NCBI RefSeq assembly: GCF_000826105.1
Contig: NZ_CCYK01000007.1
Coordinates: 682,001-746,000 of the forward strand
Source of the DNA: Pseudomonas massiliensis
GTDB taxonomy: Bacteria; Pseudomonadota; Gammaproteobacteria; Pseudomonadales; Pseudomonadaceae
DNA length: 64,000 bases
Direction of reading: 5' to 3'
The notes beneath the pieces are model-generated. The model made no database searches and was not told the DNA's origin. It saw only the letters and a program-made list of their open reading frames with translations. The translations under genes and the position numbers were made by a program. This document shows, in pieces, positions 1 to 7,097 of this stretch (positions are counted from its first letter, which is position 1; every line of letters starts with the position of its first letter).

Positions 1-805
1 GCAGCCGCACGGCTTGCAACGCTGGCCCGGCCCCGGCTACCGCAGGGCGAACCAGCGCCACTGGCGAGGCAGGCGATACCGGCGGTACGGCAGCCGCTCG
101 CAACGGTGCCTTGCGTTGGGTGACATCCAGGAAGCGCTCGAGCTGCTTGAGCAGGAAGTCGAATACCGTGACTATGGCTACGTAATACACGGCCACTGCG
201 GCCATGGTTTCCATTACCAGGAAATTCTGCGCGTAAAGCCGCTGGCCCACCATCAGGATCTCGGTAAGGGAAATCACCGACACCAGGGAGCTCAGCTTGA
301 CGATGGAAATGAATTCGTTGGCCAACGAAGGCAGCGCGACCCTCAGCGCTTGCGGAATCACCACTCGGCCCTGAATGCCTAGAAAGCGCAAGCCCAGGGC
401 CCGTGCGGCTTCGGCCTGGCCCTTGGGAATCGACAGCAGGCCGCCCCGGTGAATCTCCGCCACATAGGCGGCTTCGCAGATCACCATGGCGATCAGCCCT
501 GCCCAGAACGGATCGGACAGCACTCGGGATGTGAAAGGCAGTGCCTGAGGCAGGTTGTAGATGAATATAAGCAGCACCAGCAGCGGCACGCTGCGGAACA
601 GCCATATGTACCCTCGCGCCGGCAAGTTCAGCAGCGGGTGAGGGGATTGCTTGGCCAGCGCCAGGCCAAAGCCGATCACTATACTGATCAGCCAGGTCAG
701 GGCGCTGAGTTTTATGACAGTCCAGGATGCCAGCCAGAACTCAGAATAACTTAGCAAACCAACCATGTAGTTCCAGTCAAATATCATCGCTACTGTGCTC
801 GACAT
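1..805 (-). CDS. Amino-acid ABC transporter permease (3'-truncated by window edge; probably permease-ATPase fusion)
   Basis: Inner-membrane permease of the polar amino-acid uptake (HisM/GlnP) family. The ATG is at 805-803. The protein reads MSSTVAMIFDWNYMVGLL, then several hydrophobic spans and the EAA-type cytoplasmic loop (EAARALGLRFLGIQGRVVIP) that contacts the ATPase. Typical family members end near 220-230 residues. Here the frame stays open through an Ala/Pro-rich stretch to residue 268 at the edge. That suggests a linker to a C-terminal ATP-binding domain, a fusion known in Pseudomonas. No binding-protein gene lies upstream; a LysR gene faces it across about 460 bp. The family call is firm; the fusion is inference. 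Confidence 0.85.
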   Translation of the reverse strand, partial: MSSTVAMIFDWNYMVGLLSYSEFWLASWTVIKLSALTWLISIVIGFGLALAKQSPHPLLNLPARGYIWLFRSVPLLVLLIFIYNLPQALPFTSRVLSDPFWAGLIAMVICEAAYVAEIHRGGLLSIPKGQAEAARALGLRFLGIQGRVVIPQALRVALPSLANEFISIVKLSSLVSVISLTEILMVGQRLYAQNFLVMETMAAVAVYYVAIVTVFDFLLKQLERFLDVTQRKAPLRAAAVPPVSPASPVALVRPAVAGAGPALQAVRL

Positions 806-1268
806 GATCAATTGAGGTAGGTGCTGGCTGTGGACAGTCGGAGTTCGTTCTCCAGTGCCAGCGGTAACTCAAGAATCCCTGAGCGTGACGGGTAGCGTCA
901 ATTAGTAAATTTTCGAGAACTGGATAGGAGGCTGCTATGCAGCGGACTGAAATGCAAAAGTTTTAATCAGTGATCTTCGGCTGGTTTGTTAGATAATGCC
1001 CTACTTGGGCGCATGATCCATTTATCGTGCCCAGGGGTGCAAGTTTTTGGTGCGCGATAATGGGCAGGTGCAACGTGTTGGTTACCGGCTGAAAAGCGCA
1101 ATGACGGGGTGGAAAGCGCCACGGAGAATGCCGGCAAGGTCTTATGGGTGCCGGGTTCGGGCGTGCCGGATTCCCATCGCCAGGGGCCTACGCGCAGGCT
1201 CCGGTGCTCTGGCATGAAAATCGCTATCCTGTTCAGGAGGGATATGAAGCCAGAGGCTGCTGACTGTA
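806..1268. other. Intergenic region between divergent permease and LysR genes
   Basis: This 463-bp stretch holds no convincing gene. The small open frames in it (for example on the minus strand at 967-1215) lack a good ribosome site and have no family-like sequence. It is AT-richer than its surroundings near 900-1010 and must hold the promoters of both divergent genes. I could not identify a specific operator. Confidence 0.5.
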
Positions 1269-2189
1269 GTGACGCACTTTACCTTGAAGCAGCTGCGATA
1301 CTTCATCGCAGTGGTGGAGGAAGACAGCATCGTTGAAGCTTCACGAAAGCTGCATATTTCCCAACCCTCCATTTCTGTGGCGATCAAAAATCTGGAAGAT
1401 GCGTTCAAGCAACAGCTGTTCATACGCCATCATGCCCAGGGTGTCTCTCTTACTTCCAGTGGGCGGCGCGTCTATGAACAGGCGCGTGAACTTCTCAGGT
1501 TATCCAATGCTCTCGAGCAGAATGCCCGGGCGGAAAACGAGATAGTATCGGGCACTGTTGCCATTGGCTGTTTCGAGTCGGCCGCGCCCTTATATATGCC
1601 GAAGTTGGTGGCGGGCTTCAAAAGGCTGTACCCGGAGATCACCATCGAACTCTATGATGGTGAACAGCACGAGCTTATGCACGGGTTGCACCGTGGCCGC
1701 TTTGACCTGGCCTTCTTGTATGACCTGGAGTTGGGAGACTCCATTCACAAGGAACGCCTCAACGCCCCTCATCAGCCCTATGCCCTGTTGCCCGCAGCCC
1801 ATCCGCTGGCGCGTCAGCCAGCGGTGACCCTGGAAGCGCTCAGCCATGAACCCATGGTGCTGCTGGATGTGGTGCCCAGCCGCAACTACTTCATCGACAT
1901 CTTCAAGGCCAAGGGTTACCACCCCAAGGTAGCCTTCAGTTCACCGTCCATTGAGATGGTGCGTTGCATGGTGGGCCAAGGGCTGGGCTTTTCCGTACTG
2001 GTGACCCGACCCTGCACCGGCATGACCTATGACGGTGAACAGCTGGCGCAACTGGATATCATCGACCAGATGCCCGCTTCTACCCTGGTCATGGCCTACC
2101 TGCGCAACAATGAGCCTACCAAGACCACACGCTTGTTCATGGACTACTGCCGTAGCGTGGAGCTGTCCCCGCCAGCCAGGCGGCTTTAG
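1269..2189 (+). CDS. LysR-family transcriptional regulator
   Basis: DNA-binding regulator of 306 residues, the usual LTTR length. The N-terminal winged helix-turn-helix spans about residues 4-65 (TLKQLRYFIAVVEEDSIVEA, then ISQPSISVAIKNLE). An effector-binding domain follows from about residue 90. The start is a GTG at 1269; the AGGAGG at 1235-1240 is too far upstream to serve it and may belong to a different frame. It is divergent from the amino-acid permease at the window edge, which makes that operon the natural target, but this is inferred from position only. Confidence 0.9.
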   Translation: MTHFTLKQLRYFIAVVEEDSIVEASRKLHISQPSISVAIKNLEDAFKQQLFIRHHAQGVSLTSSGRRVYEQARELLRLSNALEQNARAENEIVSGTVAIGCFESAAPLYMPKLVAGFKRLYPEITIELYDGEQHELMHGLHRGRFDLAFLYDLELGDSIHKERLNAPHQPYALLPAAHPLARQPAVTLEALSHEPMVLLDVVPSRNYFIDIFKAKGYHPKVAFSSPSIEMVRCMVGQGLGFSVLVTRPCTGMTYDGEQLAQLDIIDQMPASTLVMAYLRNNEPTKTTRLFMDYCRSVELSPPARRL

Positions 2190-2231
2190 CCCGCGGGGCT
2201 CGGTGAGGGGGTGCGTGGACGGCAACCCATG

Positions 2232-2274
2232 AAAAAGCCCCCTGTCCAGCCAGGGTGGGGCTGAGCAGGGGGCT
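2232..2274 (-). terminator. Rho-independent terminator of the siderophore-receptor gene
   Basis: A 9-bp perfect stem, AGCCCCCTG (2236-2244) with CAGGGGGCT (2266-2274), is followed on the minus strand by a run of five T (2236-2232). It lies 27 bp beyond the receptor stop codon, so it most likely ends that transcript. The plus-strand side has no T run, so it is not an obvious terminator for the LysR gene. Confidence 0.8.
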
Positions 2275-2300
2275 AGGTGCTGCAAGCGCGTTAGGCGGTA

Positions 2301-4409
2301 TCAGTACTTCCAGGTCACCGAGGCCGTCAGGTTGCGTGGCGCGCCGTAGCTGCTCTGGGTCTGGCTATAGAGCGAGCGCAGGTACTTGCGGTCGGTCACG
2401 TTGTTGAAGTTCAGCGCGGTGCTCCAGTGCTGGTCGATCTCATAGCTGGTGAACAGGTCGACCAGGGCATAGGCGTTCTGGTGGATCGCGCTGTTGCTGT
2501 CGTTCTCGATCTTGCTCTGCCAGCTCAGGCGCGTCCCTACCCGAGCCTTGGGCAGCATGGGCAGGCGATAGCTCATCAGGCCGTGGAAGCTGTGCACGGG
2601 CACATACTTGCGGCCTTGGCCGCCCTCGGCATCCTCGATATGCACGTAGGTGTAGCCGGCCAGCACGTCCAGGCCCGGGTAGGCTTCGCCGGAGGCTTCC
2701 AGCTCGATGCCACGGCTCTTGTAGTCGGCGCTGTCATACCGGTACTGGCTGCCTACATAGTGCCCATTGGACGCAACGTTGCTTTGTTCCGTCTTGAACA
2801 CCGCGGCGGTCAGGTCCAGCTTGTTGTCCATCAGGCTGCCTTTCATGCCCACTTCCAGGCTTTTCCCCTCCAAGGGATCGAGCAGGCGATCATCGTCTCC
2901 ATAAACGGCGTACTGTGGGTTGAAGATCTTTGTCCAGCTGGCGTAAAGCGCCCATTGCTTGGTCAGGTCATACACCAGGCCGGTATAGGGCGTGACCTTG
3001 CCATGCTCGTGCATGGAGTGATCCGAGCCGTAGCTGGTGCCCGAGCCATCGGCGCTGAGCATGCGCGCGCCAGCGATCCAGTGCAGGTCATCGGCCAGGC
3101 TGAAGCGGGCGCCGGCGTAGACACTCTTCTGGGTGTCTTCGAAGTCTTGGGTATTACCGTCCTTGGTATAACCGAAGGTCGGAGTCGGCGTGGTACCGGC
3201 CAGAATGCCGGCGAAGGAAGTATAGTAGTAACCATCTGCTGCCTCATCCCACTCGCGAGCCGTCTGGTGAGTACGCCCATAGGTAGCGCCCAAGGTCAGC
3301 TCATGCTCACGGCCGAACAGAGCGAACGGGCCGGAAAGCTTGGCCTCGCCGATGGCCTGATTGGCCTTGGCCGAGGTATCGGCGGCAAAGACCAGGGCCT
3401 CGTCACCATTGAGGCCGGCCACGTAGAACATGTTGGTGTCCTGGTATTCATGAATACCCGTGACGGTCAGGGTGGCGCTCCAGCCGTTGTCGAAGGCGTG
3501 CTGCAGTTCAGCGAAGGCACGCTGGGTATGCATGTTCCAGTAGGTCCAATCCTGGCCGACGTTGGCGCTGCGGCTGCTGTAGTGCAGCAGGTTGCCGCTG
3601 TCGTCTACCAGGGGCAGGTTGCCCCAGGTGCTGCCGTTGGAATCGCTGTTGTGCTGGGAGAAACCGACGGTCAGGGTGTCGCGGTCGCTCAGGTCGAAGG
3701 CCAGCAGGCCGGCGGCCACGTTCTTTTCGTGGCTGTAGCGGTCCATCCAGGAATTGCCCTTGTCATGGGCGTAGATGAAGCGGCCCCGCACGTTGCCGCT
3801 TTCAGTCAGCGGGCCAGAGACATCCACATCGATGCGCCGGCTGTCCCAGGAGCCGACGCTGCTGTCTATCCGCGCCTGGAAGGTCTCGGTGGGGCGTTTG
3901 CGGATGAAGTTGACCGACGCCGAGGGGTTGCCGGTACCGCTCATCAAACCGTTGGCACCGTGGAGTACGTCGATCTGCTCGTACTCGGCCATGTCGATGT
4001 CACCGATCAGGGTGAACTGCGAGAACGGCATGGTCATGCCGTCGTACTCGAAAGAGCTGATGTCGAAGCCTCGCGAGGTGAACTCGGTGCGGTCGGTTTC
4101 GCTTTGCTCTACGGTCACCGAAGGCGCCGAGCGCAGGGCGTCCTTGATGCCGTTGATCTTGAAATCGTCCATCTGCTTGCGGGTGATGGTGGTGATGGCC
4201 TGGGGCAATTCTTTTTTCTTCAGGCCCAGCTTGGTAGTGCTGGTGGCCGGTTTGCCCTGGTACTCCTTGGTGATGCCGTCGTCCTCATCGCTGGTAACGC
4301 TTCCGGAAACCTGGGTAGTCGGCAGGTTCACGACCTCGTCGGCGTGGGCAAGGGGCAACGCACTGCAGGCTCCGGCCAGCAGCAAGGTAGCAGGGAGGCG
4401 GGCTTTCAA
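2301..4409 (-). CDS. TonB-dependent siderophore receptor
   Basis: Outer-membrane ferric-siderophore receptor, 702 residues, FhuE/FoxA-like. A signal peptide (about residues 1-23, ending AHA) is followed directly by a short TonB-box region and the plug domain; no STN signalling domain is present, so it is not a surface-signalling transducer. The plug shows the typical SGTGNPSASVNFIRKRPT. The barrel runs to a C-terminal aromatic residue (ASVTWKY), as expected for outer-membrane insertion. The start is TTG at 4409, with TTAGGA about 9 bases upstream. Substrate, perhaps a hydroxamate, is a guess. A Fur-like site lies just upstream, and no sigma/anti-sigma pair accompanies it. Confidence 0.93.
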   Translation of the reverse strand: MKARLPATLLLAGACSALPLAHADEVVNLPTTQVSGSVTSDEDDGITKEYQGKPATSTTKLGLKKKELPQAITTITRKQMDDFKINGIKDALRSAPSVTVEQSETDRTEFTSRGFDISSFEYDGMTMPFSQFTLIGDIDMAEYEQIDVLHGANGLMSGTGNPSASVNFIRKRPTETFQARIDSSVGSWDSRRIDVDVSGPLTESGNVRGRFIYAHDKGNSWMDRYSHEKNVAAGLLAFDLSDRDTLTVGFSQHNSDSNGSTWGNLPLVDDSGNLLHYSSRSANVGQDWTYWNMHTQRAFAELQHAFDNGWSATLTVTGIHEYQDTNMFYVAGLNGDEALVFAADTSAKANQAIGEAKLSGPFALFGREHELTLGATYGRTHQTAREWDEAADGYYYTSFAGILAGTTPTPTFGYTKDGNTQDFEDTQKSVYAGARFSLADDLHWIAGARMLSADGSGTSYGSDHSMHEHGKVTPYTGLVYDLTKQWALYASWTKIFNPQYAVYGDDDRLLDPLEGKSLEVGMKGSLMDNKLDLTAAVFKTEQSNVASNGHYVGSQYRYDSADYKSRGIELEASGEAYPGLDVLAGYTYVHIEDAEGGQGRKYVPVHSFHGLMSYRLPMLPKARVGTRLSWQSKIENDSNSAIHQNAYALVDLFTSYEIDQHWSTALNFNNVTDRKYLRSLYSQTQSSYGAPRNLTASVTWKY

Positions 4410-4430
4410 GATCGCGATTCCTAAGGGCGA

Positions 4431-4449
4431 ATGAGAATGCGAGAATTTT
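4431..4449 (-). promoter_or_regulatory. Possible Fur-binding site
   Basis: The stretch contains TGAGAAT followed by CGAGAAT, close to one half of the classical Fur box (TGATAAT) and a direct imperfect repeat of it. It sits 22-40 bp upstream of the receptor start, where Fur would block transcription. The second half does not form the expected inverted repeat, so the match is partial. Confidence 0.4.
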
Positions 4450-4491
4450 GCAATAACATTCAGTATTTAACTAGATGTTACACAGCTGCGG

Positions 4492-4507
4492 CTGACATTT
4501 TTTTCAC
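4492..4507 (+). promoter_or_regulatory. ColR-box-like sequence
   Basis: The 16-mer CTGACATTTTTTTCAC fits the consensus I recall for the P. putida envelope-stress regulator ColR (two pyrimidines, N, A, C/G, two N, pyrimidine, then TTTTTCAC) at every position. It lies 109-124 bp upstream of the exported-protein gene at 4616 and is oriented toward it. The assignment rests on a remembered consensus. Confidence 0.4.
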
Positions 4508-4509
4508 GA

Positions 4510-4525
4510 AATTTTCCGGAAAATT
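4510..4525. promoter_or_regulatory. Perfect 16-bp palindrome in divergent promoter region
   Basis: AATTTTCCGGAAAATT is its own reverse complement over all 16 bases and lies two bases after the ColR-like box. Its AT-rich arms stand out from the GC-rich background. It is placed where a dimeric regulator could act on either the receptor gene or the exported-protein gene. Confidence 0.45.
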
Positions 4526-4615
4526 GAGCTCGGCCGTCCCTGCCCACACTCCAGGTGCCCCATGCCACTGCATTTGGTAGTCTGCGCCGATCGATTCCTT
4601 GGGAGATTCTCGCGC

Positions 4616-5137
4616 ATGAAAGCCCCCTGGCTAGCGCTCTGCCTGCTGGCACTGCCTGCATGTTCCGCCTTTGCCGCCAAGCCTGCCGCCAAGGCGACGC
4701 CTGCGGCGGCGGAGCAGGGTTTGCCGCTTACGCCTGTGCAGCTGCAAACCGGCATGAAGCGGTTCATTCAGGAGGAAGCCGATTGCCGCTCAGTAAACTT
4801 CGAAAAGGTCAGGACCCAGAAAAACGGCGCGATGATCCGGCAGAAGCTGGAGCGCGACGGGGCCGATATCGACACCGCCATCGACGTGTCCAAAGCGGGG
4901 CAGGTCGCCAATCTGCGTCTGCAGGCCGATACCAAGGACCCTGCGCACCTGACAGTCATGCTTTGCGCCACCTATGCCGCCATGCGTAGCCTGCAGCCGG
5001 CGCTCGAGCGTCCCGAGCTGGCCAGGCAGGCGGCCTTGGAGCTGTGGCAACAGGCCCAGCAGGGGACTGTGACCAAGACCTTCCATGGGCAGAGCTTCCG
5101 GGCGCAGATGTCGCCTTTCGAGGTGAACGCCTTCTAG
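4616..5137 (+). CDS. Exported protein of unknown function
   Basis: A 173-residue protein whose preferred start is the ATG at 4616, because it begins exactly with a signal peptide (MKAPWLALCLLALPACSAFA). An in-frame start at 4562 would bury that signal. The mature part starts with an Ala/Lys/Pro-rich stretch, then a mixed alpha/beta region with two isolated cysteines (DCRSVNF and VMLCATY) that could form a disulfide. I do not recognise a family. Its last four bases overlap the end of the convergent isomerase gene. A ColR-like box and a perfect palindrome lie upstream. Confidence 0.75.
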   Translation: MKAPWLALCLLALPACSAFAAKPAAKATPAAAEQGLPLTPVQLQTGMKRFIQEEADCRSVNFEKVRTQKNGAMIRQKLERDGADIDTAIDVSKAGQVANLRLQADTKDPAHLTVMLCATYAAMRSLQPALERPELARQAALELWQQAQQGTVTKTFHGQSFRAQMSPFEVNAF

Positions 5138-5946
5138 CCGGCAGCGTACCCACGCCAGCGTTGCGCGCTGGTTCGAATCTGTTCGTCCAGCGTAGCCCGG
5201 TCCGCTTCGGTACCCGGCGCGCGGCTGGGAGTGAGGTGCGGCAGCACCAGCTCGATCGCCACATCCCCCTTGAACCCGTTGGCGCGCAAGGCCTCGTGCT
5301 GAGCCTTGAAGTCAATATGCCCAGTGCCGATACCAGCTCGCCCACTGTCCGAAATATGGTAACCGCCCAGGTTTGGCGCCAGGCGGGAGAGGGCGGCGAT
5401 CGGGTCCGGTTCATCGATATTCATATGGAAGCTGTCCAGGATAAGGCGTAGGTTGCCACTGCCGATCCGCTCGATCAGTTCCAGCGCCTGGGCCGAGGTA
5501 TGGATCAGCGGCACCTCGTAGTGGTTGCACACCTCATACAGGGTAGGCACACCTCGCTTGCAGGCATAGTCATCCACGGCCTGGCAGGCATCGAACAGGC
5601 GGCGCCAGGCGCTTGCGCGGTCGGGACAGTTGCGGGTCCATTGAGAAAGACCTTGCAGCGTGACTGGCACATGGCCTACCTGGGCGGCGAAGTCGACGAC
5701 CTGGCGGTAGTAGGCAATGGCACCCTCGGTGCTCGCGCCATCAGGATCCTTGGGCGCGGCGTTGAAGGGGTCGATGGCGATGACGCGTATTCCCGCTTCC
5801 ATCGCTTGCTCGCGCAAGGCCTGGGCTGAAGTGTTCCGATGATCCCCTGCATATTGCACACCTTCCAGCCCCAGGGCGCGCACCCGGCGCATCAGGGCAG
5901 CGGGATCGGTTAGGCTCAGGGTCCACGAAACCACGCTCAACGTCAT
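5134..5946 (-). CDS. Sugar phosphate isomerase/epimerase (xylose-isomerase-like TIM barrel)
   Basis: A 270-residue AP-endonuclease-2/IolE-like TIM barrel, probably a metal-dependent sugar or inositol isomerase or epimerase. Likely metal ligands are the Glu in TLYEVCNHY, the Asp-x-x-His in ILDSFHMN, the His in GGYHISDSG and the Glu in VAIELVLP, in the family order. The start at 5946 is chosen because AAGGAG lies seven bases upstream; longer in-frame starts at 5964 and 5982 lack this. No sugar transporter or kinase lies nearby, so the substrate is unknown. The 3' end overlaps the convergent gene by four bases. Confidence 0.85.
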   Translation of the reverse strand: MTLSVVSWTLSLTDPAALMRRVRALGLEGVQYAGDHRNTSAQALREQAMEAGIRVIAIDPFNAAPKDPDGASTEGAIAYYRQVVDFAAQVGHVPVTLQGLSQWTRNCPDRASAWRRLFDACQAVDDYACKRGVPTLYEVCNHYEVPLIHTSAQALELIERIGSGNLRLILDSFHMNIDEPDPIAALSRLAPNLGGYHISDSGRAGIGTGHIDFKAQHEALRANGFKGDVAIELVLPHLTPSRAPGTEADRATLDEQIRTSAQRWRGYAAG

Positions 5947-6120
5947 CGGTTTGCTCCTTGTCATTGAAGGGGCTCGGCGCAAGTGCCGGGCCAGAGCCTT
6001 TCAAGCTTTGGAGAAAGCCGATCGGCAGCCGTTCCGTCAGGCTGCGTTCAGAGGAGGATCGTAGAAAGTTTGCCCTGAGGTCGAGGCCGCATTGGGCCAG
6101 GTAGTCGCGCGAGCAGTGCA

Positions 6121-6154
6121 CCGCGCCTCGCTATCTGTCCCGGACGAGGCGCGG
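6121..6154. terminator. Strong hairpin downstream of the YdcH-like gene
   Basis: A perfect 10-bp stem, CCGCGCCTCG (6121-6130) with CGAGGCGCGG (6145-6154), has a 14-base loop. It lies 19 bp past the stop of the minus-strand YdcH-like gene. No T run follows on either side, so it may stabilise the mRNA end rather than terminate by itself. Confidence 0.45.
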
Positions 6155-6173
6155 CTGGCAGGCATGACCGTTA

Positions 6174-6431
6174 TCAGAAGTTCTTCGCCGCACCCTGAGT
6201 GCCAGGGTAGTCGATCTGCTGGACGATCTTGTCCTTGAGGCTGAGGCGTTTTTCCTTCAGGCGGCTGACCGTGTCGTCATCGGCCGAAGCGTTCTCCGCG
6301 TCCACCACCTGACGGTCGATATCTTCATACTGGTTGATCAGGCTTTGCAGGCGGCTGTCGGTCTGCAGCAGCTTGGCCACCTCTTCCTTGGATTTGCCCA
6401 GGTCGGCATAAAGGTTGTGAGTAACAGGCAT
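6174..6431 (-). CDS. YdcH/DUF465 family small protein
   Basis: An 85-residue highly charged protein of the DUF465 (YdcH) family, predicted to be an all-helical hairpin or coiled coil. The family signature is visible in SRLQSLINQYEDIDRQVVDA and RLKEKRLSLKDKIVQQI. Length matches the family. Function is unknown; it is a soluble cytoplasmic protein. The gene is divergent from the CHMI-like isomerase gene. Confidence 0.88.
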   Translation of the reverse strand: MPVTHNLYADLGKSKEEVAKLLQTDSRLQSLINQYEDIDRQVVDAENASADDDTVSRLKEKRLSLKDKIVQQIDYPGTQGAAKNF

Positions 6432-6561
6432 CGCTTCACCTCGTGCTTGTGGATTGAACGGAGCATAGTCGTGGCTGATGACTGTTGGACCCTCCCAGGG
6501 CGGTCTTTCGTTCCCGCCGTTAGGCTATGCTGGATTACCAAACCTGAATCCAAGGACACCC

Positions 6562-6939
6562 ATGCCCCATTTGCATCTGGAATACACCCGCAACCTCGCC
6601 GGCCTCGACCCTGAAAAGTTGCTGCTCAAACTCAATCATGCACTGATGGCCAGTGGGCAATTCGCCAATGAAGTAGACATCAAGGCGCGAGCCATCCAGC
6701 TCGATCATTTCCGCGTAGGCATAGGCCTGGGCGAGCGCGGTTTCGTCTATGTACGCCTGGCGATCCTGGCGGGACGTTCCAGCGAGATCAAACAGAAGCT
6801 CTCGGCAGACCTGCTCGCCGCTCTGCGCGAAGGCATCGCCTTGCCACCTGGCGTGGATGTGCAACTGGGGGTAGACATCGTGGACATGGACCGGGATGCC
6901 TACGTCAAGTGGCGCGGACGCGCCGATGTCGCTGGCTGA
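6562..6939 (+). CDS. 5-carboxymethyl-2-hydroxymuconate isomerase (CHMI) family protein
   Basis: A 125-residue protein of the CHMI branch of the tautomerase superfamily. The start at 6562 gives the required Met-Pro N terminus (MPHLHLEYTRNL); after removal of Met the proline is the catalytic base of this family. AAGGA lies about five bases before the ATG. In homoprotocatechuate degradation this enzyme isomerises the ring-cleavage product. No other catabolic genes are here, so in this solitary context the substrate is uncertain. Confidence 0.88.
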   Translation: MPHLHLEYTRNLAGLDPEKLLLKLNHALMASGQFANEVDIKARAIQLDHFRVGIGLGERGFVYVRLAILAGRSSEIKQKLSADLLAALREGIALPPGVDVQLGVDIVDMDRDAYVKWRGRADVAG

Positions 6940-6951
6940 CAGGCCCGAAAC

Positions 6952-7025
6952 ATGAAACTTTCATTGATAAGTAATCAAGGTTTCATCGATTAAGGCACCA
7001 AACTTCGCACAGGCATATTTTTCAC
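6952..7025 (+). promoter_or_regulatory. Palindrome-rich promoter region of eptA
   Basis: Three elements precede eptA. ATGAAACTTTCAT (6952-6964) is an inverted repeat around one base. TTGATAAGTAATCAA (6964-6978) is a 5-5-5 inverted repeat resembling an Anr/Fnr site but with one extra spacer base. TTTTTCAC (7018-7025) matches the conserved right half of the remembered ColR consensus. The region is AT-rich and 73-146 bp upstream of the ATG. Confidence 0.4.
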
Positions 7026-7097
7026 GAAAGCTTGATAGTTGCGGCTCTAGAGTTCGCCCAGCTCGGTTGGCGAGCACTGTCTGGCGAAGTGAAAGAT

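Noticed and set aside
967-1215. 82-codon minus-strand open frame between permease and LysR
   Set aside because: No ribosome site or recognisable family; Pro/Arg-rich as expected for chance frames in this GC content.
2427-4424. Long plus-strand open frame of 665 codons over the siderophore receptor
   Set aside because: Antisense shadow in a GC-rich gene; the minus-strand product is a clear receptor with conserved motifs.
7032-7097. Upstream TTG start for eptA
   Set aside because: Adds 22 non-homologous residues before the membrane domain; the ATG at 7098 is preferred.
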